DNA of 64,000 nucleotides from Nemertoderma westbladi (taxonomy: Eukaryota > Xenacoelomorpha > Nemertodermatida > Nemertodermatidae). The stretch covers positions 62,001-126,000 of the forward strand of contig JAUCBJ010008467.1 of the NCBI GenBank assembly GCA_032718475.1. The letters are read 5' to 3'. Below the pieces are notes generated by a model, which saw only the letters and a list, made by a program, of their open reading frames with translations, did not search any database and had not been told where the DNA came from. Below, piece after piece: positions 21,255 through 36,059 of the stretch. Position numbers and translations under genes: made by a program. How positions within the stretch are numbered: the first letter of the stretch is position 1; each line of letters opens with the position of its first letter.

Positions 21255-23830
21255 CAATGCTATGCTCGGGCTCGCCCTACAATAATAACATTTGTACTTC
21301 AATGCTATGCTCGGGCTACAATAATAACATTTGTGCTTCAATGCTATGCTCGGGCTACAATAATAACATTTGTACTTCAATGCTATGCTCGGGCTCGCCC
21401 TACAATAATAACATTTGTACTTCAATGCTATGCTCGGACTACAATAATAACATTTGTACTTCAATGCTATACTCGGGCTCGCCCTACAATAATAACATTT
21501 GTACTTCAATGCTATGCTCGCCCTACAATAATAACATTTGTACTTCAATGCTATGCTCGGGCTCGCCCTACAATAATAACATTTGTACTTCAATGCTATG
21601 CTCGGGCTCGCCCTACAATAATAACATTTGTACTTCAATGCTATGCTCGGGCTCGCCCTACAATAATAACATTTGTACTTTAATGCTAAGCTCGGGCTCG
21701 CCCTACAATAATAACATTTGTACTTCAATGCTATGCTCGTGCTCGCCCTACAATAATAACATTTGTACTTCAATGCTATGCTCGGGTTCGCCCTACAATA
21801 ATAACATTTGTACTTCAATGCTATGCTCGGGCTCGCCCTACAATAATAACATTTGTACTTCAAAGCTATGCTGGGGCTCGCCCTACAATAATAACATTTG
21901 TACTTCAATTCTATGCTCGGGCTCGCCCTACAATAATAACATTTGTACTTCAATGCTATGCTCGGGCTCGCCCTACAATAATAACATTTGTACTTCAATG
22001 CTATGCTCGGGCTACAATAATAACATTTGTACTTCAATGCTATGCTCGCCCTACAATAATAACATTTGTACTTCAATGCTATGCTCGGGCTCGCCCTACA
22101 ATAATAACATTTGTACTTCAATGCTATGCTCGGGCTACAATAATAACATTTGTACGTCAATGCTGTGCTCGGCCTCGCCCTACAATAATAACATTTGTAC
22201 TTCAATGCTATGCTCGCCCTACAATAATAACATTTGTACTTCAATGCTATGCTCGGGCTCGCCCTACAATAATAACATTTGTACTTCAATGCTATGCTCG
22301 GGCTACAATAATAACATTTGTACTTGAATGCTATGCTCGGGCTACAATAATAACATTTGTACTTCAATGCTATGCTCGGGCTACAACAATAACATTTGTA
22401 CTTCAATGCTATGCTCGGGCTTCAATAATAACATTTGTACTTCAATGCTATGCTCGGGCTACAATAATAACATTTGTACTTCAATGCTATGCTCGGGCTA
22501 CAATAATAACATTTGTACTTCAATGCTATGCTCGGGCTACAATAATAACATTTGTACTTCAATGCTATGCTCGGGCTACAATAATAACATTTGTACTTCA
22601 ATGCTATGCTCGGGCTACAATAATAACATTTGTACTTCAATGATATGCTCGGGCTCGCCCTACAATAATAACATTTGTAATTCAATGCTATGATCGCCCT
22701 ACAATAATAACATTTGTACTTCAATGCTATGCTCGGGCTACAATAATAACATTTGTACTTCAATGCTATGCTCGCCCTACAATAATAACATTTGTACTTC
22801 AATGCTATGTTCGGGCTACAATAATAACATTTGTACTTCAATGCTATGCTCGGGCTACAATAATAACATTTGTACTTCAATGCTATGCTCGCCCTACAAT
22901 AATAACATTTGTACTTCAATGCTATGCTCGGGCTTGCCCTACAATAATAACATTTGTACTTCAAAGCTATGCTCGGGCTCGCCCTACAATAATAACGTTT
23001 GTACTTCAATGCTATGCTCGGGCTACAATAATAACATTTGTACTTCAATGCTATGCTCGGGCTACAATAATAACATTTGTACTTCAATGCTATGCTCGGG
23101 CTCGCCCTACAATAATAACATTTGTACTTCAATGCTATGCTCGCCCTACAATAATAACATTTGTAATTCAATGCTATGATCGCCCTACAATAATAACATT
23201 TGTACTTCAATGCTATGCTCGGGCGACAATAATAACATTTGTACTTCAATGCTATGCTCGCCCTACAATAATAACATTTGTACTTCAATGCTATGCTCGG
23301 GCTACAATAATAACATTTGTACTTCAATGCTATGCTCGTGCTACAATAATAACATTTGTACTTCAATGCTATGCTCGGGCTCGCCCTACAATAATAACAT
23401 TTGTACTTCAATGCTATGCTCGCCCTACAATAATAACATTTGTAATTCAATGCTATGATCGCCCTACAATAATAACATTTGTAATTCAATGCTATGATCG
23501 CCCTACAATAATAACATTTGTACTTCAATGCTATGCTCGGGCTACAATAATAACATTTGTACTTCAATGCTATGCTCGCCCTACAATAATAACATTTGTA
23601 CTTCAATGCTATGCTCGGGCTACAATAATAATATTTGTACTTCAATGCTATGCTCGGGCTACAATAATAACATTTGTACTTCAATGCTATGCTCGGGCTC
23701 GCCCTACAATAATAACATTTGTACTTCAATGCTATGCTCGGGCTACAATAATAACATTTGTACTTCAATGCTATGCTCGGGCTACAATAATAACTTTTGT
23801 ACTTCAATGCTATGCTCGCCCTACAATAAT
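21255..23830. repeat. Higher-order block A, copy 3
   Basis: It matches copy 2 at offset 8,028 (13407 to 21435), with TGA-bearing monomers ending at 22693, 23179 and 23458. It differs by a private stop (TACTTGAATG near 22321). It joins directly to the 5,774-bp duplication that follows. Confidence 0.9.
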
Positions 23831-26800
23831 AACATTAGTACTTCAATGCTATGCTTGGGCTACAATAATAACATTTGTACTTCAATGCTATGCTCGCCCT
23901 ACAATAATAACATTTGTACGTCAATGCTATGCTCGGGCTCGCCCTACAATAATAACATTTGTACTTCAATGCTATGCTCGGGCTACAATAATAACATTTG
24001 TACTTCAATGCTATGCTCGCCCTACAATAATAACATTTGTACTTCAATGCTATGCTCGGGCTCGCCCTACAATAATAACATTTGTACTTCAATGCTATGC
24101 TCGGGCTCGCCCTACAATAATAACATTTGTACTTCAATGCTATGCTCGGGCTACAATAATAACATTTGTACTTCAATGCTATGCTCGGGCTCGCCCTACA
24201 ATAATAACATTTGTACTTCAATGCTATGCTCGGGCTCGCCCTACAATAATAACATTTGTACTTCAATGCTATGCTCGGGCTCGCCCTACAATAATAACAT
24301 TTGTACTTCAATGCTATGCTCGGGCTCGCCCTACAATAATAACATTTGTATTTCAATGCTATGCTCGCCCTACAATAATAACATTTGTACTACAATGCTA
24401 TGCTCGGGCTCGCCCTACAATAATAACATTTGTACTTCAATGCTATGCTCGGGCTACAATAATAACATTTGTACTTCAATGCTATGCTCGCCCTACATTA
24501 ATAACATTTGTACTTCAATGCTATGCTCGCCCTACATTAATAACATTTGTACTTCAATGCTATGCTCGGGCTCGCCCTACAATAATAACATTTGTACTTC
24601 AATGCTATGCTCGCCCAACAATAATAACATTTGTACTACAATGCTATGCTCGGGCTCGCCCTACAATAATAACATTTGTACTTCAATGCTATGCTCGGGC
24701 TCGCCCTACAATAATAACATTTGTACTTCAATGCTATGCTCGCCCTACATTAATAACATTTGTAATTCAATGCTATGCTCTTCCTACAATAATAACATTT
24801 GTACTTCAATGCTATGCTCGCCCTACAATAATAACATTTGTACTTCAATGCTATGCTCGCCCTACAATAATAACATTTGTACTTCAATGCTATGCTCGCC
24901 CTACAATAATAACATTTGTACTTTAATGCTATGCTCGAGCTCGCCCTACAATAATAACATTTGTACTTCAATGCTATGCTCGGGCTACAATAATAACATT
25001 TGTACTTCAATGCTATGCTCGGGCTACAATAATAACATTTGTACTTCAATGCTATGCTCGGGCTCGCCCTACAATAATAACATTTGTACTTCAATGCTAT
25101 GCTCGGGCTACAATAATAACATTTGTACTTCAATGCTATGCTCGGGCTACAATAATAACATTTGTACTTCAATGCTATGCTCGCCCTACAATAATAACAT
25201 TTGCACTTCAATGCTATGCTCGGGCTACAATAATAACATTTGTACTTCAATGCTATGCTCGGGCTACAATAATAACATTTGTACTTCAATGCTATGCTCG
25301 GGCTACAATAATAACATTTGTACTTCAATGTTATGCTCGGGCTACAATAATAACATTTGTACTTCAATGCTATGCTTGGGCTCGCCCTACAATAATAACA
25401 TTTGTACTTCAATGCTATGCTCGGGCTACAATAATAAAATTTGTACTTCAATGCTATGCTCGGGCTACAATAATAACATTTGTACTTCAATGATATGCTC
25501 GCCCTACAATAATAACATTTGTACTTCAATGCTATGCTCGGGCTACAATAATAACATTTGTACTTCAATGCTATGCTCGGGCTACAATAATAACAATTGT
25601 ACTTCAATGCTATGCTCGGGCTACAATAATAACATTTGTACTTCAATGCTATACTCGGGCTACAATAATAACATTTGTACTTCAATGCTATGCTTGGGCT
25701 CGCCCTACAATAATAACATTTGTACTTCAATGCTATGCTCGGGCTACAATAATAAAATTTGTACTTCAATGCTATGCTCGGGCTACAATAATAACATTTG
25801 TACTTCAATGCTATGCTCGGGCTCGCCCTACAATAATAACATTTGTACTTCAATGCTATGCTCGGGCTACAATAATAACATTTGTACTTCAATGCTATGC
25901 TCGGGCTCGCCCTACAATAATAACATTTGTACTTCAATGCTATGCTCGGGCTACAATAATAACATTTGTACTTCAATGCTATGCTCGGGCTACAATAATA
26001 ACTTTTGTACTTCAATGCTATGCTCGCCCTACAATAATAACATTTGTACTTCAATGCTATGCTCGGGCTACAATAATAACATTTGTACTTCAATGCTATG
26101 CTCGGGCTACAATAATAACATTTGTACTTCAATGCTATGCTCGGGCTCGCCCTACAATAATAATATTTGTACTTCAATGCTATGCTCGGGCTACAATAAT
26201 AATATTTGTACTTCAATGCTATGCTCGGGCTACAATAATAACATTTGTACTTCAATGCTATGCTCGGGCTCGCCCTACAATAATAACATTTGTACTTCAA
26301 TGCTATGCTCGGGCTACAATAATAACATTTGTATTTCAATGCTATGCTCGGGCTCGCCCTACAATAATAACATTTGTACTTCAATGCTATGCTCGGGCTA
26401 CAATAATAACATTTGTACTTCAATGCTATGCTCGGGCTACAATAATAACATTTGTACTTCAATGCTATGCTCGCCCTACAATAATAACATTTGTACTTCA
26501 ATGCTATGCTCGGGCTACAATAATAACATTTGTACTTCAATGCTATGCTCGGGCTCGCCCTACAATAATAACATTTGTACTTCAATGCTATGCTCGGGCT
26601 ACAATAATAACATTTGTACTTCAATGCTATGCTCGGACTCGCCCTACAATAATAACATTTGTACTTCAATGCTATGCTCGGGCTACAATAATAACATTTG
26701 TACTTCAATGCTATGCTCGGGCTACAATAATAACATTTGTACTTCAATGCTATGCTCGGGCTACAATAATAACATTTGTACTTCAATGCTATGCTCGGGC

Positions 26801-29205
26801 TACAATAATAACATTTGTACTTCAATGCTATGCTCGCTCTACAATAATAACATTTGTACTTCAATGCTATGCTCGGGCTCGCCCTACAATAATAACATTT
26901 GTACTTCAATGCTATGCTCGCCCTACAATAATAACATTTGTACTTCAATGCTATGCTCGGCTCGCCCTACAATAATAACATTTGTACTTCAATGCTATGC
27001 TCGGGCTCGCCCTACAATAATAACATTTGTACTTCAATGCTATGCTCGCCCTACAATAATAACATTTGTACTTCAATGCTATGCTCGGGCTCGCCCTACA
27101 ATAATAACATTTGTACTTCAATGCTATGCTCGCCATACAATAATAACATTTGTACTTCAATGCTATGCTCGCCCTACAATAATAACATTTGTACTTCAAT
27201 GCTATGCTCGGGCTCGCCCTACAATAATAACATTTGTACTTCAATGCTATGCTCGACCTACATTAATAACATTTGTACTTCAATGCTATGCTCGCCCTAC
27301 AATAATAACATTTGTTCTTCAATGCTATGCTCGCCCTACAATAATAACATTTGTACTTCAATGCTATGCTCGGGCTCGCCCTACAATAATAACATTTGTA
27401 CTTCAATGCTATGCTCGCCCTACAATAATAACATTTGTACTTCAATGCTATGCTCGGGCTCGCCCTACAATAATAACATTTGTACTTCAATGCTATGCTT
27501 GCCCTACAATAATAACATTTGTACTTCAATGCTATGCTCGGGCTACAATAATAACATTTGTATTTCAATGCTATGCTCGGGCTACAATAATAACATTTGT
27601 ACTTCAATGCTATGCTCGGGCTACAATAATAACATTTGTACTTCAATGCTATGCTCGGGCTCGCCCTACAATAATAACATTTGTACTTCAATGCTATGCT
27701 CGGGCTACAATAATAACATTTGTACTTCAATGCTATGCTCGCCCTACAATAATAACATGTGTACTTCAATGCTATGCTCGGGCTCGCCCTACAATAATAA
27801 CATTAGTACTTCAATGCTATGCTTGGGCTACAATAATAACATTTGTACTTCAATGCTATGCTCGCCCTACAATAATAACATTTGTACGTCAATGCTATGC
27901 TCGGGCTCGCCCTACAATAATAACATTTGTACTTCAATGCTATGCTCGGGCTACAATAATAACATTTGTACTTCAATGCTATGCTCGCCCTACAATAATA
28001 ACATTTGTACTTCAATGCTATGCTCGGGCTCGCCCTACAATAATAACATTTGTACTTCAATGCTATGCTCGGGCTCGCCCTGCAATAATAACATTTGTAC
28101 TTCAATGCTATGCTCGGGCTACAATAATAACATTTGTACTTCAATGCTATGCTCGGGCTCGCCCTACAATAATAACATTTGTACTTCAATGCTATGCTCG
28201 GGCTCGCCCTACAATAATAACATTTGTACTTCAATGCTATGCTCGGGCTCGCCCTACAATAATAACATTTGTACTTCAATGCTATGCTCGGGCTCGCCCT
28301 ACAATAATAACATTTGTATTTCAATGCTATGCTCGCCCTACAATAATAACATTTGTACTACAATGCTATGCTCGGGCTCGCCCTACAATAATAACATTTG
28401 TACTTCAATGCTATGCTCGGGCTACAATAATAACATTTGTACTTCAATGCTATGCTCGCCCTACATTAATAACATTTGTACTTCAATGCTATGCTCGCCC
28501 TACATTAATAACATTTGTACTTCAATGCTATGCTCGGGCTCGCCCTACAATAATAACATTTGTACTTCAATGCTATGCTCGCCCTACAATAATAACATTT
28601 GTACTACAATGCTATGCTCGGGCTCGCCCTACAATAATAACATTTGTACTTCAATGCTATGCTCGGGCTCGCCCTACAATAATAACATTTGTACTTCAAT
28701 GCTATGCTCGCCCTACATTAATAACATTTGTAATTCAATGCTATGCTCTTCCTACAATAATAACATTTGTACTTCAATGCTATGCTCGCCCTACAATAAT
28801 AACATTTGTACTTCAATGCTATGCTCGCCCTACAATAATAACATTTGTACTTCAATGCTATGCTCGCCCTACAATAATAACATTTGTACTTTAATGCTAT
28901 GCTCGAGCTCGCCCTACAATAATAACATTTGTACTTCAATGCTATGCTCGGGCTACAATAATAACATTTGTACTTCAATGCTATGCTCGGGCTACAATAA
29001 TAACATTTGTACTTCAATGCTATGCTCGGGCTCGCCCTACAATAATAACATTTGTACTTCAATGCTATGCTCGGGCTACAATAATAACATTTGTACTTCA
29101 ATGCTATGCTTGCCCTACAATAATAACATTTGTACTTCAATGCTATGCTCGGGCTAAAATAATAACATTTGTACTTCAATGCTATACTCGGGCTACAATA
29201 ATAAC
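23621..29205. repeat. 5,774-bp tandem duplication, copy 1
   Basis: Almost every private variant seen here recurs 5,774 bp downstream: AATATTTG at 23631 and 29405, the 44-bp unit at 26956 and 32730, GGCTAAAAT at 29153 and 34927. Similarity stops near 29,205, where AACTTTTG differs from AACATTTG at 34,979. Internally, about 1.2 kb from 23835 is repeated at 27803 (offset 3,968). Confidence 0.93.
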
Positions 29206-29394
29206 TTTTGTACTTCAATGCTATGCTCGCCCTACAATAATAACATTAGTACTTCAATGCTATGCTTGGGCTACAATAATAACATTTGTACTTCAATGCT
29301 ATGCTCGGGCTACAATAATAACATTTGTACTTCAATGCTATGCTCGGGCTCGCCCTACAATAATAACATTTGTACTTCAATGCTATGCTCGGGC

Positions 29395-32300
29395 TACAAT
29401 AATAATATTTGTACTTCAATGCTATGCTCGGGCTACAATAATAACATTTGTACTTCAATGCTATGCTCGGGCTCGCCCTACAATAATAACATTTGTACTT
29501 CAATGCTATGCTCGGGCTACAATAATAACATTTGTACTTCAATGCTATGCTCGGGCTACAATAATAACTTTTGTACTTCAATGCTATGCTCGCCCTACAA
29601 TAATAACATTAGTACTTCAATGCTATGCTTGGGCTACAATAATAACATTTGTACTTCAATGCTATGCTCGCCCTACAATAATAACATTTGTACGTCAATG
29701 CTATGCTCGGGCTCGCCCTACAATAATAACATTTGTACTTCAATGCTATGCTCGGGCTACAATAATAACATTTGTACTTCAATGCTATGCTCGCCCTACA
29801 ATAATAACATTTGTACTTCAATGCTATGCTCGGGCTCGCCCTACAATAATAACATTTGTACTTCAATGCTATGCTCGGGCTCGCCCTACAATAATAACAT
29901 TTGTACTTCAATGCTATGCTCGGGCTACAATAATAACATTTGTACTTCAATGCTATGCTCGGGCTCGCCCTACAATAATAACATTTGTACTTCAATGCTA
30001 TGCTCGGGCTCGCCCTACAATAATAACATTTGTACTTCAATGCTATGCTCGGGCTCGCCCTACAATAATAACATTTGTACTTCAATGCTATGCTCGGGCT
30101 CGCCCTACAATAATAACATTTGTATTTCAATGCTATGCTCGCCCTACAATAATAACATTTGTACTACAATGCTATGCTCGGGCTCGCCCTACAATAATAA
30201 CATTTGTACTTCAATGCTATGCTCGGGCTACAATAATAACATTTGTACTTCAATGCTATGCTCGCCCTACATTAATAACATTTGTACTTCAATGCTATGC
30301 TCGCCCTACATTAATAACATTTGTACTTCAATGCTATGCTCGGGCTCGCCCTACAATAATAACATTTGTACTTCAATGCTATGCTCGCCCAACAATAATA
30401 ACATTTGTACTACAATGCTATGCTCGGGCTCGCCCTACAATAATAACATTTGTACTTCAATGCTATGCTCGGGCTCGCCCTACAATAATAACATTTGTAC
30501 TTCAATGCTATGCTCGCCCTACATTAATAACATTTGTAATTCAATGCTATGCTCTTCCTACAATAATAACATTTGTACTTCAATGCTATGCTCGCCCTAC
30601 AATAATAACATTTGTACTTCAATGCTATGCTCGCCCTACAATAATAACATTTGTACTTCAATGCTATGCTCGCCCTACAATAATAACATTTGTACTTTAA
30701 TGCTATGCTCGAGCTCGCCCTACAATAATAACATTTGTACTTCAATGCTATGCTCGGGCTACAATAATAACATTTGTACTTCAATGCTATGCTCGGGCTA
30801 CAATAATAACATTTGTACTTCAATGCTATGCTCGGGCTCGCCCTACAATAATAACATTTGTACTTCAATGCTATGCTCGGGCTACAATAATAACATTTGT
30901 ACTTCAATGCTATGCTCGGGCTACAATAATAACATTTGTACTTCAATGCTATGCTCGCCCTACAATAATAACATTTGCACTTCAATGCTATGCTCGGGCT
31001 ACAATAATAACATTTGTACTTCAATGCTATGCTCGGGCTACAATAATAACATTTGTACTTCAATGCTATGCTCGGGCTACAATAATAACATTTGTACTTC
31101 AATGTTATGCTCGGGCTACAATAATAACATTTGTACTTCAATGCTATGCTTGGGCTCGCCCTACAATAATAACATTTGTACTTCAATGCTATGCTCGGGC
31201 TACAATAATAAAATTTGTACTTCAATGCTATGCTCGGGCTACAATAATAACATTTGTACTTCAATGATATGCTCGCCCTACAATAATAACATTTGTACTT
31301 CAATGCTATGCTCGGGCTACAATAATAACATTTGTACTTCAATGCTATGCTCGGGCTACAATAATAACAATTGTACTTCAATGCTATGCTCGGGCTACAA
31401 TAATAACATTTGTACTTCAATGCTATACTCGGGCTACAATAATAACATTTGTACTTCAATGCTATGCTTGGGCTCGCCCTACAATAATAACATTTGTACT
31501 TCAATGCTATGCTCGGGCTACAATAATAAAATTTGTACTTCAATGCTATGCTCGGGCTACAATAATAACATTTGTACTTCAATGCTATGCTCGGGCTCGC
31601 CCTACAATAATAACATTTGTACTTCAATGCTATGCTCGGGCTACAATAATAACATTTGTACTTCAATGCTATGCTCGGGCTCGCCCTACAATAATAACAT
31701 TTGTACTTCAATGCTATGCTCGGGCTACAATAATAACATTTGTACTTCAATGCTATGCTCGGGCTACAATAATAACTTTTGTACTTCAATGCTATGCTCG
31801 CCCTACAATAATAACATTTGTACTTCAATGCTATGCTCGGGCTACAATAATAACATTTGTACTTCAATGCTATGCTCGGGCTACAATAATAACATTTGTA
31901 CTTCAATGCTATGCTCGGGCTCGCCCTACAATAATAATATTTGTACTTCAATGCTATGCTCGGGCTACAATAATAATATTTGTACTTCAATGCTATGCTC
32001 GGGCTACAATAATAACATTTGTACTTCAATGCTATGCTCGGGCTCGCCCTACAATAATAACATTTGTACTTCAATGCTATGCTCGGGCTACAATAATAAC
32101 ATTTGTATTTCAATGCTATGCTCGGGCTCGCCCTACAATAATAACATTTGTACTTCAATGCTATGCTCGGGCTACAATAATAACATTTGTACTTCAATGC
32201 TATGCTCGGGCTACAATAATAACATTTGTACTTCAATGCTATGCTCGCCCTACAATAATAACATTTGTACTTCAATGCTATGCTCGGGCTACAATAATAA

Positions 32301-34979
32301 CATTTGTACTTCAATGCTATGCTCGGGCTCGCCCTACAATAATAACATTTGTACTTCAATGCTATGCTCGGGCTACAATAATAACATTTGTACTTCAATG
32401 CTATGCTCGGACTCGCCCTACAATAATAACATTTGTACTTCAATGCTATGCTCGGGCTACAATAATAACATTTGTACTTCAATGCTATGCTCGGGCTACA
32501 ATAATAACATTTGTACTTCAATGCTATGCTCGGGCTACAATAATAACATTTGTACTTCAATGCTATGCTCGGGCTACAATAATAACATTTGTACTTCAAT
32601 GCTATGCTCGCTCTACAATAATAACATTTGTACTTCAATGCTATGCTCGGGCTCGCCCTACAATAATAACATTTGTACTTCAATGCTATGCTCGCCCTAC
32701 AATAATAACATTTGTACTTCAATGCTATGCTCGGCTCGCCCTACAATAATAACATTTGTACTTCAATGCTATGCTCGGGCTCGCCCTACAATAATAACAT
32801 TTGTACTTCAATGCTATGCTCGCCCTACAATAATAACATTTGTACTTCAATGCTATGCTCGGGCTCGCCCTACAATAATAACATTTGTACTTCAATGCTA
32901 TGCTCGCCATACAATAATAACATTTGTACTTCAATGCTATGCTCGCCCTACAATAATAACATTTGTACTTCAATGCTATGCTCGGGCTCGCCCTACAATA
33001 ATAACATTTGTACTTCAATGCTATGCTCGACCTACATTAATAACATTTGTACTTCAATGCTATGCTCGCCCTACAATAATAACATTTGTTCTTCAATGCT
33101 ATGCTCGCCCTACAATAATAACATTTGTACTTCAATGCTATGCTCGGGCTCGCCCTACAATAATAACATTTGTACTTCAATGCTATGCTCGCCCTACAAT
33201 AATAACATTTGTACTTCAATGCTATGCTCGGGCTCGCCCTACAATAATAACATTTGTACTTCAATGCTATGCTTGCCCTACAATAATAACATTTGTACTT
33301 CAATGCTATGCTCGGGCTACAATAATAACATTTGTATTTCAATGCTATGCTCGGGCTACAATAATAACATTTGTACTTCAATGCTATGCTCGGGCTACAA
33401 TAATAACATTTGTACTTCAATGCTATGCTCGGGCTCGCCCTACAATAATAACATTTGTACTTCAATGCTATGCTCGGGCTACAATAATAACATTTGTACT
33501 TCAATGCTATGCTCGCCCTACAATAATAACATGTGTACTTCAATGCTATGCTCGGGCTCGCCCTACAATAATAACATTAGTACTTCAATGCTATGCTTGG
33601 GCTACAATAATAACATTTGTACTTCAATGCTATGCTCGCCCTACAATAATAACATTTGTACGTCAATGCTATGCTCGGGCTCGCCCTACAATAATAACAT
33701 TTGTACTTCAATGCTATGCTCGGGCTACAATAATAACATTTGTACTTCAATGCTATGCTCGCCCTACAATAATAACATTTGTACTTCAATGCTATGCTCG
33801 GGCTCGCCCTACAATAATAACATTTGTACTTCAATGCTATGCTCGGGCTCGCCCTGCAATAATAACATTTGTACTTCAATGCTATGCTCGGGCTACAATA
33901 ATAACATTTGTACTTCAATGCTATGCTCGGGCTCGCCCTACAATAATAACATTTGTACTTCAATGCTATGCTCGGGCTCGCCCTACAATAATAACATTTG
34001 TACTTCAATGCTATGCTCGGGCTCGCCCTACAATAATAACATTTGTACTTCAATGCTATGCTCGGGCTCGCCCTACAATAATAACATTTGTATTTCAATG
34101 CTATGCTCGCCCTACAATAATAACATTTGTACTACAATGCTATGCTCGGGCTCGCCCTACAATAATAACATTTGTACTTCAATGCTATGCTCGGGCTACA
34201 ATAATAACATTTGTACTTCAATGCTATGCTCGCCCTACATTAATAACATTTGTACTTCAATGCTATGCTCGCCCTACATTAATAACATTTGTACTTCAAT
34301 GCTATGCTCGGGCTCGCCCTACAATAATAACATTTGTACTTCAATGCTATGCTCGCCCTACAATAATAACATTTGTACTACAATGCTATGCTCGGGCTCG
34401 CCCTACAATAATAACATTTGTACTTCAATGCTATGCTCGGGCTCGCCCTACAATAATAACATTTGTACTTCAATGCTATGCTCGCCCTACATTAATAACA
34501 TTTGTAATTCAATGCTATGCTCTTCCTACAATAATAACATTTGTACTTCAATGCTATGCTCGCCCTACAATAATAACATTTGTACTTCAATGCTATGCTC
34601 GCCCTACAATAATAACATTTGTACTTCAATGCTATGCTCGCCCTACAATAATAACATTTGTACTTTAATGCTATGCTCGAGCTCGCCCTACAATAATAAC
34701 ATTTGTACTTCAATGCTATGCTCGGGCTACAATAATAACATTTGTACTTCAATGCTATGCTCGGGCTACAATAATAACATTTGTACTTCAATGCTATGCT
34801 CGGGCTCGCCCTACAATAATAACATTTGTACTTCAATGCTATGCTCGGGCTACAATAATAACATTTGTACTTCAATGCTATGCTTGCCCTACAATAATAA
34901 CATTTGTACTTCAATGCTATGCTCGGGCTAAAATAATAACATTTGTACTTCAATGCTATACTCGGGCTACAATAATAAC
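29395..34979. repeat. 5,774-bp tandem duplication, copy 2
   Basis: Second, nearly identical copy. A sub-block of about 1 kb starting at 20127, 23835, 27803, 29609 and 33577 is thus present five times, showing several rounds of duplication. Confidence 0.93.
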
Positions 34980-36059
34980 ATTTGTACTTCAATGCTATGC
35001 TCGCCCTACAATAATAACATTTGCACTTCAATGCTATGCTCGGGCTACAATAATAACATTTGTACTTCAATGCTATGCTCGGGCTACAATAATAACATTT
35101 GTACTTCAATGCTATGCTCGGGCTACAATAATAACATTTGTACTTCAATGCTATGCTCGGGCTACAATAATAACATTTGTATTTCAATGCTATGCTTGGG
35201 CTCGCCCTAGAATAATAACATTTGTACTTCAATGCTATGCTCGGGCTACAATAATAAAATTTGTACTTCAATGCTATGCTCGGGCTACAATAATAACATT
35301 TGTACTTCAATGCTATGCTCGGGCTCGCCCTACAATAATAACATTTGTACTTCAATGCTATGCTCGGGCTACAATAATAACATTTGTACTTCAATGCTAT
35401 GCTCGGGCTCGCCCTACAATAATAACATTTGTACTTCAATGCTATGCTCGGGCTACAATAATAACATTTGTACTTCAATGCTATGCTCGGGCTACAATAA
35501 TAACATTTGTACTTCAATGCTATGCTCGCCCTACAATAATAACATTTGTACTTCAATGCTATGCTCGGGCTACAATAATAACATTTGTACTTCAATGCTA
35601 TGCTCGGGCTCGCCCTACAATAATAACATTTGTACTTCAATGCTATGCTCGGGCTCGCCCTACAATAATAACATTTGTACTTCAATGCTATGCTCGCCAA
35701 ACATTAATAACATTTGTACTTCAATGCTATGCTCTTCCTACAATAATAACATTTGTACTTCAATGCTATGTTCGCCCTACAATAATAACATTTGTACTTC
35801 AATGCTATGCTCGCCCTACATTAATAACATTTGTACTTCAATGCTATGCTCGGGCTACAATAATAACATTTGTACTGCAATGCTATGCTCGGGCTCGCCC
35901 TACAATAATAACATTTGTACTTCAATGCTTTGCTCGGGCTACAATAATAACATTTGTACTTCAATGCTATGCTCGGGCTCGCCCTACAATAATAACATTT
36001 GTACTTCAATGCTATGCTCGGGCTACAATAATAACAGTTGTACTTCAATGCTATGCTCG

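Larger units (their letters stand above)
6814..23496. repeat. Zone of the TGA-bearing monomer
   Basis: A monomer with two linked changes, GTAATTC for GTACTTC and CTATGATCG for CTATGCTCG, recurs at least 20 times between 6,852 and 23,496 and not beyond. Its fixed spacings (486, 279, 240 bp) make it a reliable marker of block A and B copies. Confidence 0.88.

Noticed and set aside
24750-26948. Minus-strand cysteine-rich repeat protein (KYKCYYC repeats)
   Set aside because: Reverse-strand reading of the same satellite. It starts and stops only where monomer variants happen to make ATG or stop codons.
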